A program made the position numbers and the translations under genes. 64,000 nucleotides of DNA from JAGVSZ01 sp963716855 (GTDB lineage Bacteria; Pseudomonadota; Gammaproteobacteria; Burkholderiales; SG8-39): contig CAVQUV010000020.1 of assembly GCA_963716855.1 (NCBI GenBank), positions 62,001-126,000 of the forward strand, read 5' to 3'. The notes below the pieces were generated by a model that did no database searches, had not been told where the DNA came from, and saw only the letters and a list, made by a program, of their open reading frames with translations. This document shows, one piece after another, positions 9,036 to 16,994 of this stretch; the first letter of the stretch is position 1; each line of letters starts with the position of its first letter.

Positions 9036-9806
9036 CTAACGCCCCTCGAACGATCCGTCGCGCTTCTGCTGGAACGCCGCGATGCCTTCGCGGCGGTCGT
9101 CGGACTGCATGCACAGCACGTGCAGCTCGTTCTCGTAGCGCAACCCGGCCTCCAGCGGCGTCGACTGCGCGGCGCGCAACGCGGCCTTGACGGCCTGGGT
9201 CGCGATCGGGCTGTGGGCCGCAATGGTCTGCGCGAGGGCGACCACGCGCGCCTCGAGTACGCCGTCCTCGACGACTTCCTCGACGAGCCCGATCGCGAGC
9301 GCGCGCTCGGCGTCGATCGCCTCGCCCGACAGCAGAAGGAGCCCCGCCTGGCCGATGCCGACGAGCCGCGGCAGCACCTGGGAGGCGCCGCCGCCGCCGA
9401 GCCAGCCGCGCTTCACCTCGGGCGCGCCGAGCCGTGCGCTCCGGCCGGCAATGCGGATGTCGGCCGAGAGCGCGATCTCGAGTCCGCCGCCGAGCACCCA
9501 GCCGCGCAAGCTCGCGATCACCGGCTTGCGGATGTCGCGCACCACCGTCGCGTACTCGATGCGGTTGCGGAACGCCCAGACGCCGCGGTCCTCCGCGAGC
9601 GCGTTGAGATCGCTCCCCGCCGAGAATGCGCGCTCGCCGGCCCCGGCGAGGGTGACGACGCGAATCTCGTCGCGCCGGTCCACTTCGCGGCAGATCGCCG
9701 CGAGCGACTCGGCCATCTGCGGCGTGATCGCGTTGTGCTTCTCCGGTCGGTCGATGACGATGCGCCCCACCGCGCCGTCGACGTGCAGCGTGATCTGTCC
9801 GGTCAT
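9036..9806 (-). CDS. Enoyl-CoA hydratase/isomerase (crotonase) family protein
   Basis: A 256-residue crotonase. The oxyanion-hole segments are AFSAGSDLNAL and LRGWVLGGGLEIALSADIRIA. The first catalytic Glu position is kept (LGAPEVKRGWLGG), but the second, within IGQAGLLLLSG, is Leu rather than Glu, as in several crotonases that are isomerases or hydrolases rather than hydratases. Last gene of the leftward operon with a CoA-transferase and dehydrogenases, so it acts on a CoA thioester made there. Confidence 0.85.
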   Translation of the reverse strand: MTGQITLHVDGAVGRIVIDRPEKHNAITPQMAESLAAICREVDRRDEIRVVTLAGAGERAFSAGSDLNALAEDRGVWAFRNRIEYATVVRDIRKPVIASLRGWVLGGGLEIALSADIRIAGRSARLGAPEVKRGWLGGGGASQVLPRLVGIGQAGLLLLSGEAIDAERALAIGLVEEVVEDGVLEARVVALAQTIAAHSPIATQAVKAALRAAQSTPLEAGLRYENELHVLCMQSDDRREGIAAFQQKRDGSFEGR

Positions 9807-9828
9807 GTGAAGTACCTCGCCGATTTGC

Positions 9829-10710
9829 TCACGACGCCGCGCGGCGCGACACCTCGCGCGCGACGATCGAGACGTCCCGATCGCCGTCGCCGCGATCCGC
9901 CACCGACTGGAACAGCGCGATGACGGACTCGAATACCTCGAGGCGCACGCCCAGCGATCGGGCGAACGCTTCGGCGGTGCGCATGTCCTTGAGCTGATAC
10001 GCGGCCGGGCTTCCCGGCGCGAAATCGCCGGTCACCATCCGCTCGCCGAGCACGCGCAGCACCTTCGAGTCGGCGAAGCCGCCCATCCAGGCCTCGCGCA
10101 CCGCGGCCGGATCGGCGCCGCCGCGGCGCACGAGCTCGAGCGCTTCGGCGATCGCGACCAGCGTGCCGCCGACGATGACCTGGTTCGCGAGCTTGGCGAG
10201 CTGCCCGCTTCCGGCCGGTCCGAGATGCGTGACCCGGCCGAGCGGGGCGAGCGTCTTCGCGACGTCGCGAACCGCATCGGCCTCGCCCCCCGCCATGATC
10301 GCGAGCGTGCCGTCGCGCGCGCCCGGCTCGCCGCCGGATACCGGCGCATCGACGTACCGCATGCCACGGCCCGAGACACGCGCCGCCTGGGCGCGCGCCG
10401 TCTCCACCGGGATCGAGCTCATCACGACGAGCGTCGCGCCCGACGCGAGCGCTTCGGCCGGCACGCGCCCGCTATCGTCCGTGCCGAACAGCACCGCGTC
10501 GCAGACCGGACCGTTGCTCAGCATCACGATGGCGATGTCGGCGCCGTCGAGGGCCGCGCTCGGGGTCGCGACGCGCGTGACCCCGTGCGCCGCAAGCGCC
10601 TCCACCTTGGCCGCCGAGCGGTTCCAGGCGTGCACGGATGCGCCGGCTGCGGCGAGACGGCGCGCCATGTGGCCGCCCATGATCCCGGTTCCGAGGAAAC
10701 CGATCCTCAT
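9829..10710 (-). CDS. NAD(P)-dependent beta-hydroxyacid dehydrogenase (3-hydroxyisobutyrate dehydrogenase family)
   Basis: A two-domain beta-hydroxyacid dehydrogenase, ~293 residues. N-terminal Rossmann motif GFLGTGIMGGHMARRL, substrate motif DAPVSGGEPGARDG, and the catalytic Lys in GQLAKLANQ are all present. The family oxidises 3-hydroxyisobutyrate, tartronate semialdehyde, 6-phosphogluconate and similar acids. I chose ATG 10710, next to the Rossmann start; an ATG 18 nt upstream is possible. The upstream gap is filled by a dispersed hairpin repeat (10712-10809). Confidence 0.87.
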   Translation of the reverse strand: MRIGFLGTGIMGGHMARRLAAAGASVHAWNRSAAKVEALAAHGVTRVATPSAALDGADIAIVMLSNGPVCDAVLFGTDDSGRVPAEALASGATLVVMSSIPVETARAQAARVSGRGMRYVDAPVSGGEPGARDGTLAIMAGGEADAVRDVAKTLAPLGRVTHLGPAGSGQLAKLANQVIVGGTLVAIAEALELVRRGGADPAAVREAWMGGFADSKVLRVLGERMVTGDFAPGSPAAYQLKDMRTAEAFARSLGVRLEVFESVIALFQSVADRGDGDRDVSIVAREVSRRAAS

Positions 10711-10711
10711 G

Positions 10712-10809
10712 GGAGTTGTGCACGACACGAGGGGGCAAAGCCGCTCGCGCGGCGCCCCCTCGTGCTCCCCGAAGCCAGGGAAAGCGACGGCTGCGCCATC
10801 GGTTTCATC
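10712..10809 (-). repeat. Dispersed hairpin repeat A, single copy
   Basis: About 98 bp, starting at the stop codon of the oxidoreductase gene with GATGAAACCGATG and ending GTGCACAACTC. It contains a stem CACGAGGGGGC / GCCCCCTCGTG around a ~19-nt loop. Two more copies lie in tandem at 51176-51399, opposite strand and 40 kb away, also beginning at a stop codon. Confidence 0.75.
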
Positions 10810-12271
10810 ACAGGTTCGCCGCCTTCTTGACGATGGCGAGCTGCGCGTTCTCCGGCGAGCCCTTGTAGTGCGCGTCGAGCGGATAGCAGCCCGAGACCAG
10901 GCCGTTGCGCGGCGCGGTCGTGCAGTCGCTGAACGTGCGGCACAGGCGCTTCCGCTGCAGGCCGCGGCCCGCGAGCACGTCGGCGGGCAGCTCGGGATAG
11001 GCGAGCACCATGCGGCCGAGTCCGACGAAGTCCAGCCAGCCTTCCCGCACGGTCGCCTGCGCGACGTTCGGCACGAACTCCTGCAGGTAGGTGAAGCCGC
11101 TGCCCATGATCCCGAGGTCGGGGAATGCCGATTTCAGTTCGCGCGCGGCGGAGAGATTGCGCAGCACGCCCGCCAGCGGATCTTCCGGCGGGTGGTAGCC
11201 GTCCGACGGCGGATAGAGCGCGGGCCGCGTAAGGTGCGGGTTGTAGTACGGGCTGCCGGCCGATACGTTCACCAGTCGGATGCCGAGGTCGCGCGCGATC
11301 GCCAGCACGGCCTTGGTTTCGGTGAGATCGATGCTGACCGGATCGTTCTCGTTCAGTCCGAAGCCGTAGCGATAGGGCAGGCACGCGCTGTAGTCGTCGG
11401 GCACGCCGGGCCCCAGCGCACCGGGGCGAGAAAGCGCCGGGTCGGGACGGAACGGGACGAAGTCGAACGCGGAGATCCGCAGCCCGATCCCGAGCCGCGG
11501 CGCGGCGGCGCGGATGCCGGCGACCAGCTCGCGCAGGAAGCGCGTGCGGTTCTCGAGCGAGCCGCCGAACTCGCCGGGGCGCGTCTTCGCGCTCAGGAAC
11601 TCGTGTCCGAGGTACCCGTGGCAGTGCTTGAGGTCGACGAAATCGAATCCGCAGTCGGCGGCCCGGCGCGCGGCGATGACGTAGTCGTCGATGAGCGCGC
11701 GGATCTCGCCATCGCTGAGCAGGTTCGCGCCCGCATCGATGTTGAACTTGCGGTCGAGCAACGGGTGCGCGTAGAGCACCCGCGGCTCGAGCCGCTTGCC
11801 GTTAGGTCGCGAGAACCGGCCCGAATGCGTGAGCTGCAACCCGATGTGGAGCCCCCGGTCGTCGCCCATCGCCGTCCGGTGCGCGGCGACGAGCGCCTCG
11901 CGCAGCCCGGCGATCGCGGACTGCGTGTGCTCGGCCATGGTGAGCTGGTTCGGATTCGCGCGGCCGTCGTGGCGCACTGCCACCGCTTCGCCGCCCCAGA
12001 TGAGCTTCGCGCCGCTCGCGCCGAACCGGCGCCAGCGCCGCATCGTGTTCTCCGTCGGCGTCCCGTCCAGGGCGCCGTCCCAGCCCTCCATCGGCTGAAT
12101 CGCAAACCGATTGCCGATCGTGATCGGCCCGAGCTTGAACGGCGTCGCCAGCGGTCCGTCGGGCGTGACGACCTCGTCGACCGGCAGGCCGAGCCCCGCT
12201 TCGCGCAGGTGCGCCGCGAAATTCGCGACCGACTGGAGCGACTTGACCTTGACGTAATCGCCGAATTTCAA
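10808..12271 (-). CDS. Old Yellow Enzyme-family NADH:flavin oxidoreductase
   Basis: FMN-dependent TIM-barrel oxidoreductase, 487 residues. Family blocks: LGPITIGNRFAIQPMEGWDG at the N-terminus, IGLQLTHSGRFSRP, DFVDLKHCHGYLGHEFLS (catalytic His region) and GFTYLQEFVPNVAQ near the FMN-phosphate loop. Toward the end Cys residues occur as LCRTFSDCTTAPRNG...SGC, which recalls, but does not match exactly, the Fe-S site of 2,4-dienoyl-CoA reductases. I chose TTG 12271, 5 nt after GGAGG; earlier in-frame starts would translate a hairpin repeat. Probably reduces a C=C bond of the pathway intermediate. Confidence 0.82.
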   Translation of the reverse strand: MKFGDYVKVKSLQSVANFAAHLREAGLGLPVDEVVTPDGPLATPFKLGPITIGNRFAIQPMEGWDGALDGTPTENTMRRWRRFGASGAKLIWGGEAVAVRHDGRANPNQLTMAEHTQSAIAGLREALVAAHRTAMGDDRGLHIGLQLTHSGRFSRPNGKRLEPRVLYAHPLLDRKFNIDAGANLLSDGEIRALIDDYVIAARRAADCGFDFVDLKHCHGYLGHEFLSAKTRPGEFGGSLENRTRFLRELVAGIRAAAPRLGIGLRISAFDFVPFRPDPALSRPGALGPGVPDDYSACLPYRYGFGLNENDPVSIDLTETKAVLAIARDLGIRLVNVSAGSPYYNPHLTRPALYPPSDGYHPPEDPLAGVLRNLSAARELKSAFPDLGIMGSGFTYLQEFVPNVAQATVREGWLDFVGLGRMVLAYPELPADVLAGRGLQRKRLCRTFSDCTTAPRNGLVSGCYPLDAHYKGSPENAQLAIVKKAANL

Positions 12272-12344
12272 AACACCCTCCGTGCGCGCAATGCAGCGAT
12301 GCCGATGATGGCGGTTCTGCGCGCGCGTAGAACCCCCTTCGTAC

Positions 12345-12409
12345 GAACAAGGGGGGAATCCCCTTGTAAGTCCCCGATCGAACAAGGGGCGAGCCCCTTG
12401 TTAATCCCC
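12345..12409. repeat. Tandem hairpin repeat D (two units, 35-nt period)
   Basis: Units begin at 12345 and 12380 and share GAACAAGGGG-N4/6-CCCCTTGT plus a TCCCCG tail; each is a strong stem-loop. They fill the gap between the CoA-transferase stop and the oxidoreductase start, where they could attenuate or stabilise the message. Confidence 0.65.
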
Positions 12410-12416
12410 GTGGGGC

Positions 12417-14015
12417 TCATCCGCGAGGTTCTGCCAGCCTCAACGCACGCTCCACGGGCGAGCGCGCAAGCACGTCGCGCGTGAGCCCCATGGACGCCGG
12501 GACGAATAGCCGCGCATCCATCGTTTGCAAGTCGGGCGACACGCGCGGCCGGAACCCCATCCGGCCGATGACGTCGCGCTCCAGGTCGACGCCCGGGCCG
12601 ATCTCGATCAGTTCGAGGCCTTCCGCAGTGGCGCGGAACACGGCGCGTTCGGTCACATACAGGACGCGCTGTCCGCGCTCGATCGCATAGCGCCCGCTGT
12701 AGGACACCTGCTCGACGTCGCCTACGAACTTCTGCTCGCGCCCCTCCTGCTCGATCCGGAGGCGCCCGCCGGGCCAGCCGAGCCTGACGCCGCCCGCGGT
12801 GAAGGTGCCGCTGAACACCACGGTGCGCGCGTTCTGGCTGATGTTGATGAAGCCGCCCGGACCGATGATGCGGCCGCCGAACCGGCTCACGTTCACGTTG
12901 CAGTGCCGGTCGACCTGCGCGAACGAGAGGAAGGCGAGGTCGAGCCCGCCGCCGTCGTAGAAGTCGAACTGGTAGGGCTGGTCGACCATCGCCGAGTAGT
13001 TGCGGCTCGCACCGGCCTCGCGTCCGCTCGCGGGCGCCCCGCCGATCATCCCCTGCTCGTTGGTGAGCACGACCTCGCCGAGGATATGCTCCTCCGCGGC
13101 GACCACGGCGATGCCGGTCGAGACCCCCGAACCGAGATTGCACACGGCGCGGGGAAAGAGTTCCATCGCCGCGCGGCGCGCGATGACCTTGCGCGCATCG
13201 AACGGCAGCGCCTCGATCTCGGAAAGCGGCGCACGCAGCTCGCCGGCATAGGCCGGGCTGTAGGCGGTGTAGTAGGTCTGGCCCTGGTCGGGATCGACCA
13301 CGACGAAGTCGACCAGCATCCCCGGGATCTTCACCTGCTTCGGCGGCAGCGCGCCGCGCACCGCGAGGCGCTTGACCTGCACCATGACGATCGCGCCGCA
13401 GCGGCGCGCGGCCTGCGCCATCGACAGCATCTCGCCGAAGATCGCCTCGTGCTCCATCGTGACGTTGCCGTCCTCGTCGGCGGTGGTGCCGCGCAGCAGC
13501 GCGACGTCGATGTGAAACGGCTTGTAGCGCAGCCACTCGCGCCCGTCGATCTCGACCAGCTCGACGAGGGCTTCGCGCGCGGACGCGCTCTGCCGGCCGC
13601 CGCCGTGCCGCGGATCGACGAACGTATGGAGGCCGGTGTGCGTGACGAGCCCCGGCCGGCCGGCCGCCATCTCGCGCGTGAGCTGCGAGAGCGCGCCCTG
13701 CGGAAGCGTGTAGGCCTCGACCTTGTCGGCGAGCGCGAGCGCCTCGACGCGCGGCGAATCGACCAGCGTGCCGCACACGATGCGCTTCAGCATCCCGTCG
13801 TGGGCGAAGCGGCTCACGCCGCGGTCGCCGCGATCGCCGAGGCCGACCGGATGGATCGAAGTGAGCGAGCGCGGCTCGCGTTCCGCGAGGAAGCGGCGCT
13901 CGAGCGCGGCGATCAGCGCTTCGGGCACGGCATGGCCGCCGCCGGACCCGCCGATCAGGAGGGTGTCGCCCGAGCGCACGTGACGGGCCGCGTCGTCTGC
14001 AGTGATGACTTTCAT
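12417..14015 (-). CDS. Acyl-CoA:carboxylate CoA-transferase (family I, YdiF/propionate CoA-transferase type)
   Basis: A 532-residue fusion of alpha and beta CoA-transferase domains. The alpha part begins with DTLLIGGSGGGHAVPEALI; the beta part carries the covalent Glu in LTNEQGMIGG. The block RGTTADEDGNVTMEHE is shared with the second CoA-transferase of this window (23127-24773), so the two are paralogues. It transfers CoA from acetyl-, propionyl- or succinyl-CoA to a carboxylate, activating the substrate for the crotonase in the same operon. Its ATG overlaps the upstream AroE-like stop by 4 nt (ATGA), so translation is coupled. Confidence 0.87.
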   Translation of the reverse strand: MKVITADDAARHVRSGDTLLIGGSGGGHAVPEALIAALERRFLAEREPRSLTSIHPVGLGDRGDRGVSRFAHDGMLKRIVCGTLVDSPRVEALALADKVEAYTLPQGALSQLTREMAAGRPGLVTHTGLHTFVDPRHGGGRQSASAREALVELVEIDGREWLRYKPFHIDVALLRGTTADEDGNVTMEHEAIFGEMLSMAQAARRCGAIVMVQVKRLAVRGALPPKQVKIPGMLVDFVVVDPDQGQTYYTAYSPAYAGELRAPLSEIEALPFDARKVIARRAAMELFPRAVCNLGSGVSTGIAVVAAEEHILGEVVLTNEQGMIGGAPASGREAGASRNYSAMVDQPYQFDFYDGGGLDLAFLSFAQVDRHCNVNVSRFGGRIIGPGGFINISQNARTVVFSGTFTAGGVRLGWPGGRLRIEQEGREQKFVGDVEQVSYSGRYAIERGQRVLYVTERAVFRATAEGLELIEIGPGVDLERDVIGRMGFRPRVSPDLQTMDARLFVPASMGLTRDVLARSPVERALRLAEPRG

Positions 14016-14809
14016 GGCGTGCGGGCAGCAAAGAACTCGAACATGAGATCGACCTGGCAGTCGAGCATGTGCCGGCCGAGGTGGATGGGGCAGCCATGGC
14101 GCTCGGCGGCGACGAGGAGCGGCGTCTTCTCCGGCTTCATGAGCACCTCGGCCACGACCGTGGTGCGCGGCAGACCGCTCACGTCGAACGAAGGCGGATC
14201 GCCGGGCTCGAGTCCGACTGCCGTGGCGTTCACGGCGAGATCGTGACCCGCCGGATCCGCAGGGCCGGTACGCACGTCGCAGGACGGGTAAGCGGCGCCG
14301 AGCCTGCGTACGAGCGACTCCGCGCGAGGGGCGGTTCGATTGTGGATCGTGATCGCGGCCACTCCGGCGCGCGCCAGGGCGAAGCTCACCGCGCTCGCCG
14401 CGCCGCCGGCGCCCGCGACGAATGCGCGCCGGCCCTGCAGCGCGTGGCCCGCCGCGCGCAGGCCGGCGACGAACCCCTGTCCATCGAACAGGTCGCCAAC
14501 GAGGCGTCCGTCCGCCGTGCGCCGCACCGCATTCACCGCGCCGACGAGGCGTCCTTCGCCGACCACCTCATCGCACAACGCGACCATCGTGTGCTTGTGC
14601 GGCGCGGTCACGACGAAGCCATCGAGATTCTCCAGCGCACGCAGGCCGCCGATCGCGGCGGCGAGGCCGGCCGCGGTCACGTGCAGCGGCACGCACGCGG
14701 CGTCGATCCCCCGCTCCGCGAAGCGGGCGTTGAACACCGTCGGCACCCGGACATGGGCGATGGGGTCGCCGACGATCGCGTACAGCCTGGCTTTCCCGGT
14801 GACGGTCAC
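14012..14809 (-). CDS. AroE/YdiB-like dehydrogenase with altered substrate site
   Basis: Shikimate/quinate dehydrogenase fold, 265 residues. The catalytic Lys (VTAPHK), Asn (GAVNAVRR) and Asp (LFDGQG) are kept, as is the nucleotide loop GAGGAASAV. The Ser-x-Ser pair that holds the shikimate carboxylate (GNPIAHSKSP in E. coli) is replaced: GDPIAHVRVP. So true shikimate is an unlikely substrate, and a related cyclic hydroxy-acid is more likely (inference). First gene of the leftward operon; divergent from an enolase-superfamily gene. A second paralogue lies at 28927. Confidence 0.82.
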   Translation of the reverse strand: MTVTGKARLYAIVGDPIAHVRVPTVFNARFAERGIDAACVPLHVTAAGLAAAIGGLRALENLDGFVVTAPHKHTMVALCDEVVGEGRLVGAVNAVRRTADGRLVGDLFDGQGFVAGLRAAGHALQGRRAFVAGAGGAASAVSFALARAGVAAITIHNRTAPRAESLVRRLGAAYPSCDVRTGPADPAGHDLAVNATAVGLEPGDPPSFDVSGLPRTTVVAEVLMKPEKTPLLVAAERHGCPIHLGRHMLDCQVDLMFEFFAARTP

Positions 14810-14891
14810 GGCGCCGCATTGTCAACTGCCGGTTCCCGGGTGGCAAGCCCGCGGGGCCGATTGACAGCGCGCGGCTGGGGACGATAGGCTC

Positions 14892-14909
14892 GTTAACCGG
14901 ATAGTTAAC
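14892..14909. promoter_or_regulatory. Putative operator GTTAAC-N6-GTTAAC
   Basis: Two GTTAAC boxes 12 nt apart, in the divergent gap between the AroE-like gene and the enolase-superfamily gene. It matches the site at 4226-4243 in sequence and spacing. Confidence 0.45.
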
Positions 14910-14951
14910 ACCACGCTAGCCAACACCAAGCCGGATAACACCAAGCGCCGC
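14907..14951 (+). repeat. Three 15-bp direct repeats in a promoter region
   Basis: AACACCA(C/A)GC recurs at 14907, 14922 and 14937, exactly 15 nt apart, overlapping the second GTTAAC box and running to 26 nt before the ATG at 14977. The regular spacing suggests a regulator that binds as an array. Confidence 0.5.
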
Positions 14952-14976
14952 CCCGCCTCCCGCGCATCGCCATCGC

Positions 14977-16101
14977 ATGAGCAAGATCGTCAGAGTGGAC
15001 GTCGGGCGGTTCGATTACCCGTTGATCGGCGAGTTCAAGTTCTTTGCCGGAAGCGCGCGTCCCTCCGTCCTCGTCCGGCTGACCGACGAGGACGGCCGCC
15101 AGGGCTGGGGCCAGTCCGTTCCGGTGGAAACCTGGACCTACGAGACGGTCGAGACCGTGGACACCACGCTGCGCGGCTATCTCGCGCCGGCAATCGTCGG
15201 CGCCGATCCGTCCGATCTTGCGGACATCCACCGCCGCATGGAACGCGCGATCCGCCCGTCGTTCTCGGTCGGACAGCCGCTCGCGAAGGCCGCGATCGAT
15301 CTCGCCTGCTACGACCTCTGGGGCAAGGCCAGCGGGCGCAGCGTCGCGGAGCTGCTCGGCGGGGTGCGCGCGCCCGAAGTCCGGCTGAGCTGGACCGTGC
15401 AGTCGCCGACGCTCGCGGGCGCGGAGCAGTTGCTGGAGCAGGGGCGCGAGCTCGGCTATGCGAGCTACAACGTGAAGATCGGGTCTCCGCAGGCGCCGCA
15501 GTACGACCGGGACCTGATCCGGCTGGTGCGCGGCTTCGCGCCCGAGGGCTTTCACTGGGCCGACGCGAACACGAGCTACGATCTCGAGACCGCTCTCGTG
15601 ATGGCACCCGAGCTCGCCGACGCCGGCTTCAAGGGGCTGGAGTCGCCCTTTCCGCCCAACCGCATTCGCGACTACCAGCGGCTCCGACGACAGGGCGCGC
15701 TGCCGATCCTCATGGATGAAGGGATCGTCTCGCCGGTGGAGACCGCGGAGTTCATCGTGCTCGGCATGATGGACGGCATCGCGATGAAGGTGGCGCGCTG
15801 CGGCGGGCTCTGGCACGCGTCGCGGATCGTCACCCAGCTCGAGGATGCCGGGCTCGCGCTCTTCGCCTCGGGGCTGACCGATCCCGAGTGGTCGCTCGCG
15901 GCCTCGATCCACCTGTTCGCCGCGGCGGGGCTGACGCGGCCTGCGGCGCTCAACGGGCCGCAGTACATTGCCGGCCGCGGCACGCTGGATCCGGAGTTTC
16001 GCGCCGTGAGGGACCGCGTCCGGGTGCCGCGCGCGCCGGGGCTCGGGGTCGCGCCGGACCGCCGCGCGGAGCAGGTCTTGCAAGCCGTTGCCGGGAAATA
16101 G
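14977..16101 (+). CDS. Enolase-superfamily (mandelate racemase/muconate lactonizing) enzyme 1
   Basis: A 374-residue two-domain enzyme: capping domain to about residue 130, then the modified barrel. Candidate active-site residues are Lys167 (YNVKIG), metal ligands Asp196 (WADANTSY), Glu222 (LESPFP) and Asp247/Glu248 (LMDEGI), and Lys271 (AMKVARCGG). The Lys-x-Gly at the second strand differs from the Lys-x-Lys of classical muconate lactonizing enzymes. The family abstracts a proton alpha to a carboxylate, often dehydrating sugar acids. It leads the ABC transporter genes, so its substrate is probably what that system imports. Confidence 0.83.
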   Translation: MSKIVRVDVGRFDYPLIGEFKFFAGSARPSVLVRLTDEDGRQGWGQSVPVETWTYETVETVDTTLRGYLAPAIVGADPSDLADIHRRMERAIRPSFSVGQPLAKAAIDLACYDLWGKASGRSVAELLGGVRAPEVRLSWTVQSPTLAGAEQLLEQGRELGYASYNVKIGSPQAPQYDRDLIRLVRGFAPEGFHWADANTSYDLETALVMAPELADAGFKGLESPFPPNRIRDYQRLRRQGALPILMDEGIVSPVETAEFIVLGMMDGIAMKVARCGGLWHASRIVTQLEDAGLALFASGLTDPEWSLAASIHLFAAAGLTRPAALNGPQYIAGRGTLDPEFRAVRDRVRVPRAPGLGVAPDRRAEQVLQAVAGK

Positions 16102-16111
16102 GGACGAACCG

Positions 16112-16944
16112 ATGGCCATCACGACGAACGTCGCAACCCGACCCGACCGACCGGGGCGCGGGATCGCCGCGGGCTCACCGCGAAGCTCACGCCCTTCGTG
16201 GGCATCCTGGTGTTCCTCGCCATCTGGCAAGCGGCGGTGGCGATCTTCAAGGCGCCCGCGTACCTGCTGCCCGCGCCCACCGAGATCTTCCGGACGTTCT
16301 TCGACGAGCTGCCGAGGCTCCTGCACCACGGCTGGTTCACGACCTACGAGATGCTGCTCGGTTACGGGCTCGCGGTGATCATCGCCATCCCGCTCGCGAT
16401 CGCGATCACCTCGTCGCAGCGCTTCGACCGGTTCGTCATGCCGACGATGCTCTTCTTCCAGGTCGTGCCCAAGGTGGCGATCGCCCCGCTCTTCCTGGTG
16501 TGGTTCGGCGTCGGCACGACGCCGAAGGTCCTGATCGCGTTCCTGATCTCCTTCTTTCCCATCGTCATCGATGCGGCGGTGGGTCTGCGGTCGATGTCCT
16601 CCGAAATGAACGATCTCGCGCGCTCGATGGGCGCGAGCCGGATGCAGGTGTTCGCGCAGTTCCGCCTGCCGACCAGCCTGCCCTACCTCTTCAGCGGCCT
16701 GAAGGTGGCGGCGACGCTCGCCGTCGCCGGCGCGGTGGTCGGCGAGTTCGTCGGGGCGGACCGGGGGCTCGGGTATCTCCTGATGGTCACCGGCACCAAC
16801 CTCGAGACCGCGATGGTGTTCGCCACGCTCGTCGCGCTGACGATCATCGGCCTGGTGTTCTTCTACGCGGTCGAGTTTCTCGAGCAGTTGCTGATCCCCT
16901 GGCACGTGTCGCACCGCGTGCGCGAGGATCCGGCCACGATGTGA
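16112..16944 (+). CDS. ABC transporter permease, SsuC/TauC type (apparent frameshift near 16160)
   Basis: Inner-membrane permease of a nitrate/sulfonate/taurine/THI5-type importer with about six helices. The EAA loop is DLARSMGASRMQVFAQF followed by RLPTSLPYLFSG. ATG 16112 reads MAITTNVATRPDRPGRG, after which the family sequence (LTAKLTPFVGILVFLAIWQ) is in another frame, so one base is probably lost or gained near 16150-16170. Starting at the in-frame GTG 16198 instead would cut into helix 1. Followed by its binding protein and ATPase. Confidence 0.85.
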
Positions 16945-16994
16945 AGCGTCAAACCGCTGTCAATTTCGACCCAGCAAACGAAGGAGGAGGCATC

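Noticed and set aside
9829..10728. Start at ATG 10728 for the hydroxyacid dehydrogenase
   Set aside because: It would translate the end of repeat A; ATG 10710 is adjacent to the Rossmann motif, as in the family.
12268..14097. Long alternative frame over the CoA-transferase
   Set aside because: Arg-rich shadow; the CoA-transferase frame has complete domain motifs and a coupled start.
14907..14951. CRISPR or iteron origin from three 15-bp repeats
   Set aside because: Only three short units without spacers, located in a promoter; no cas or rep gene nearby.
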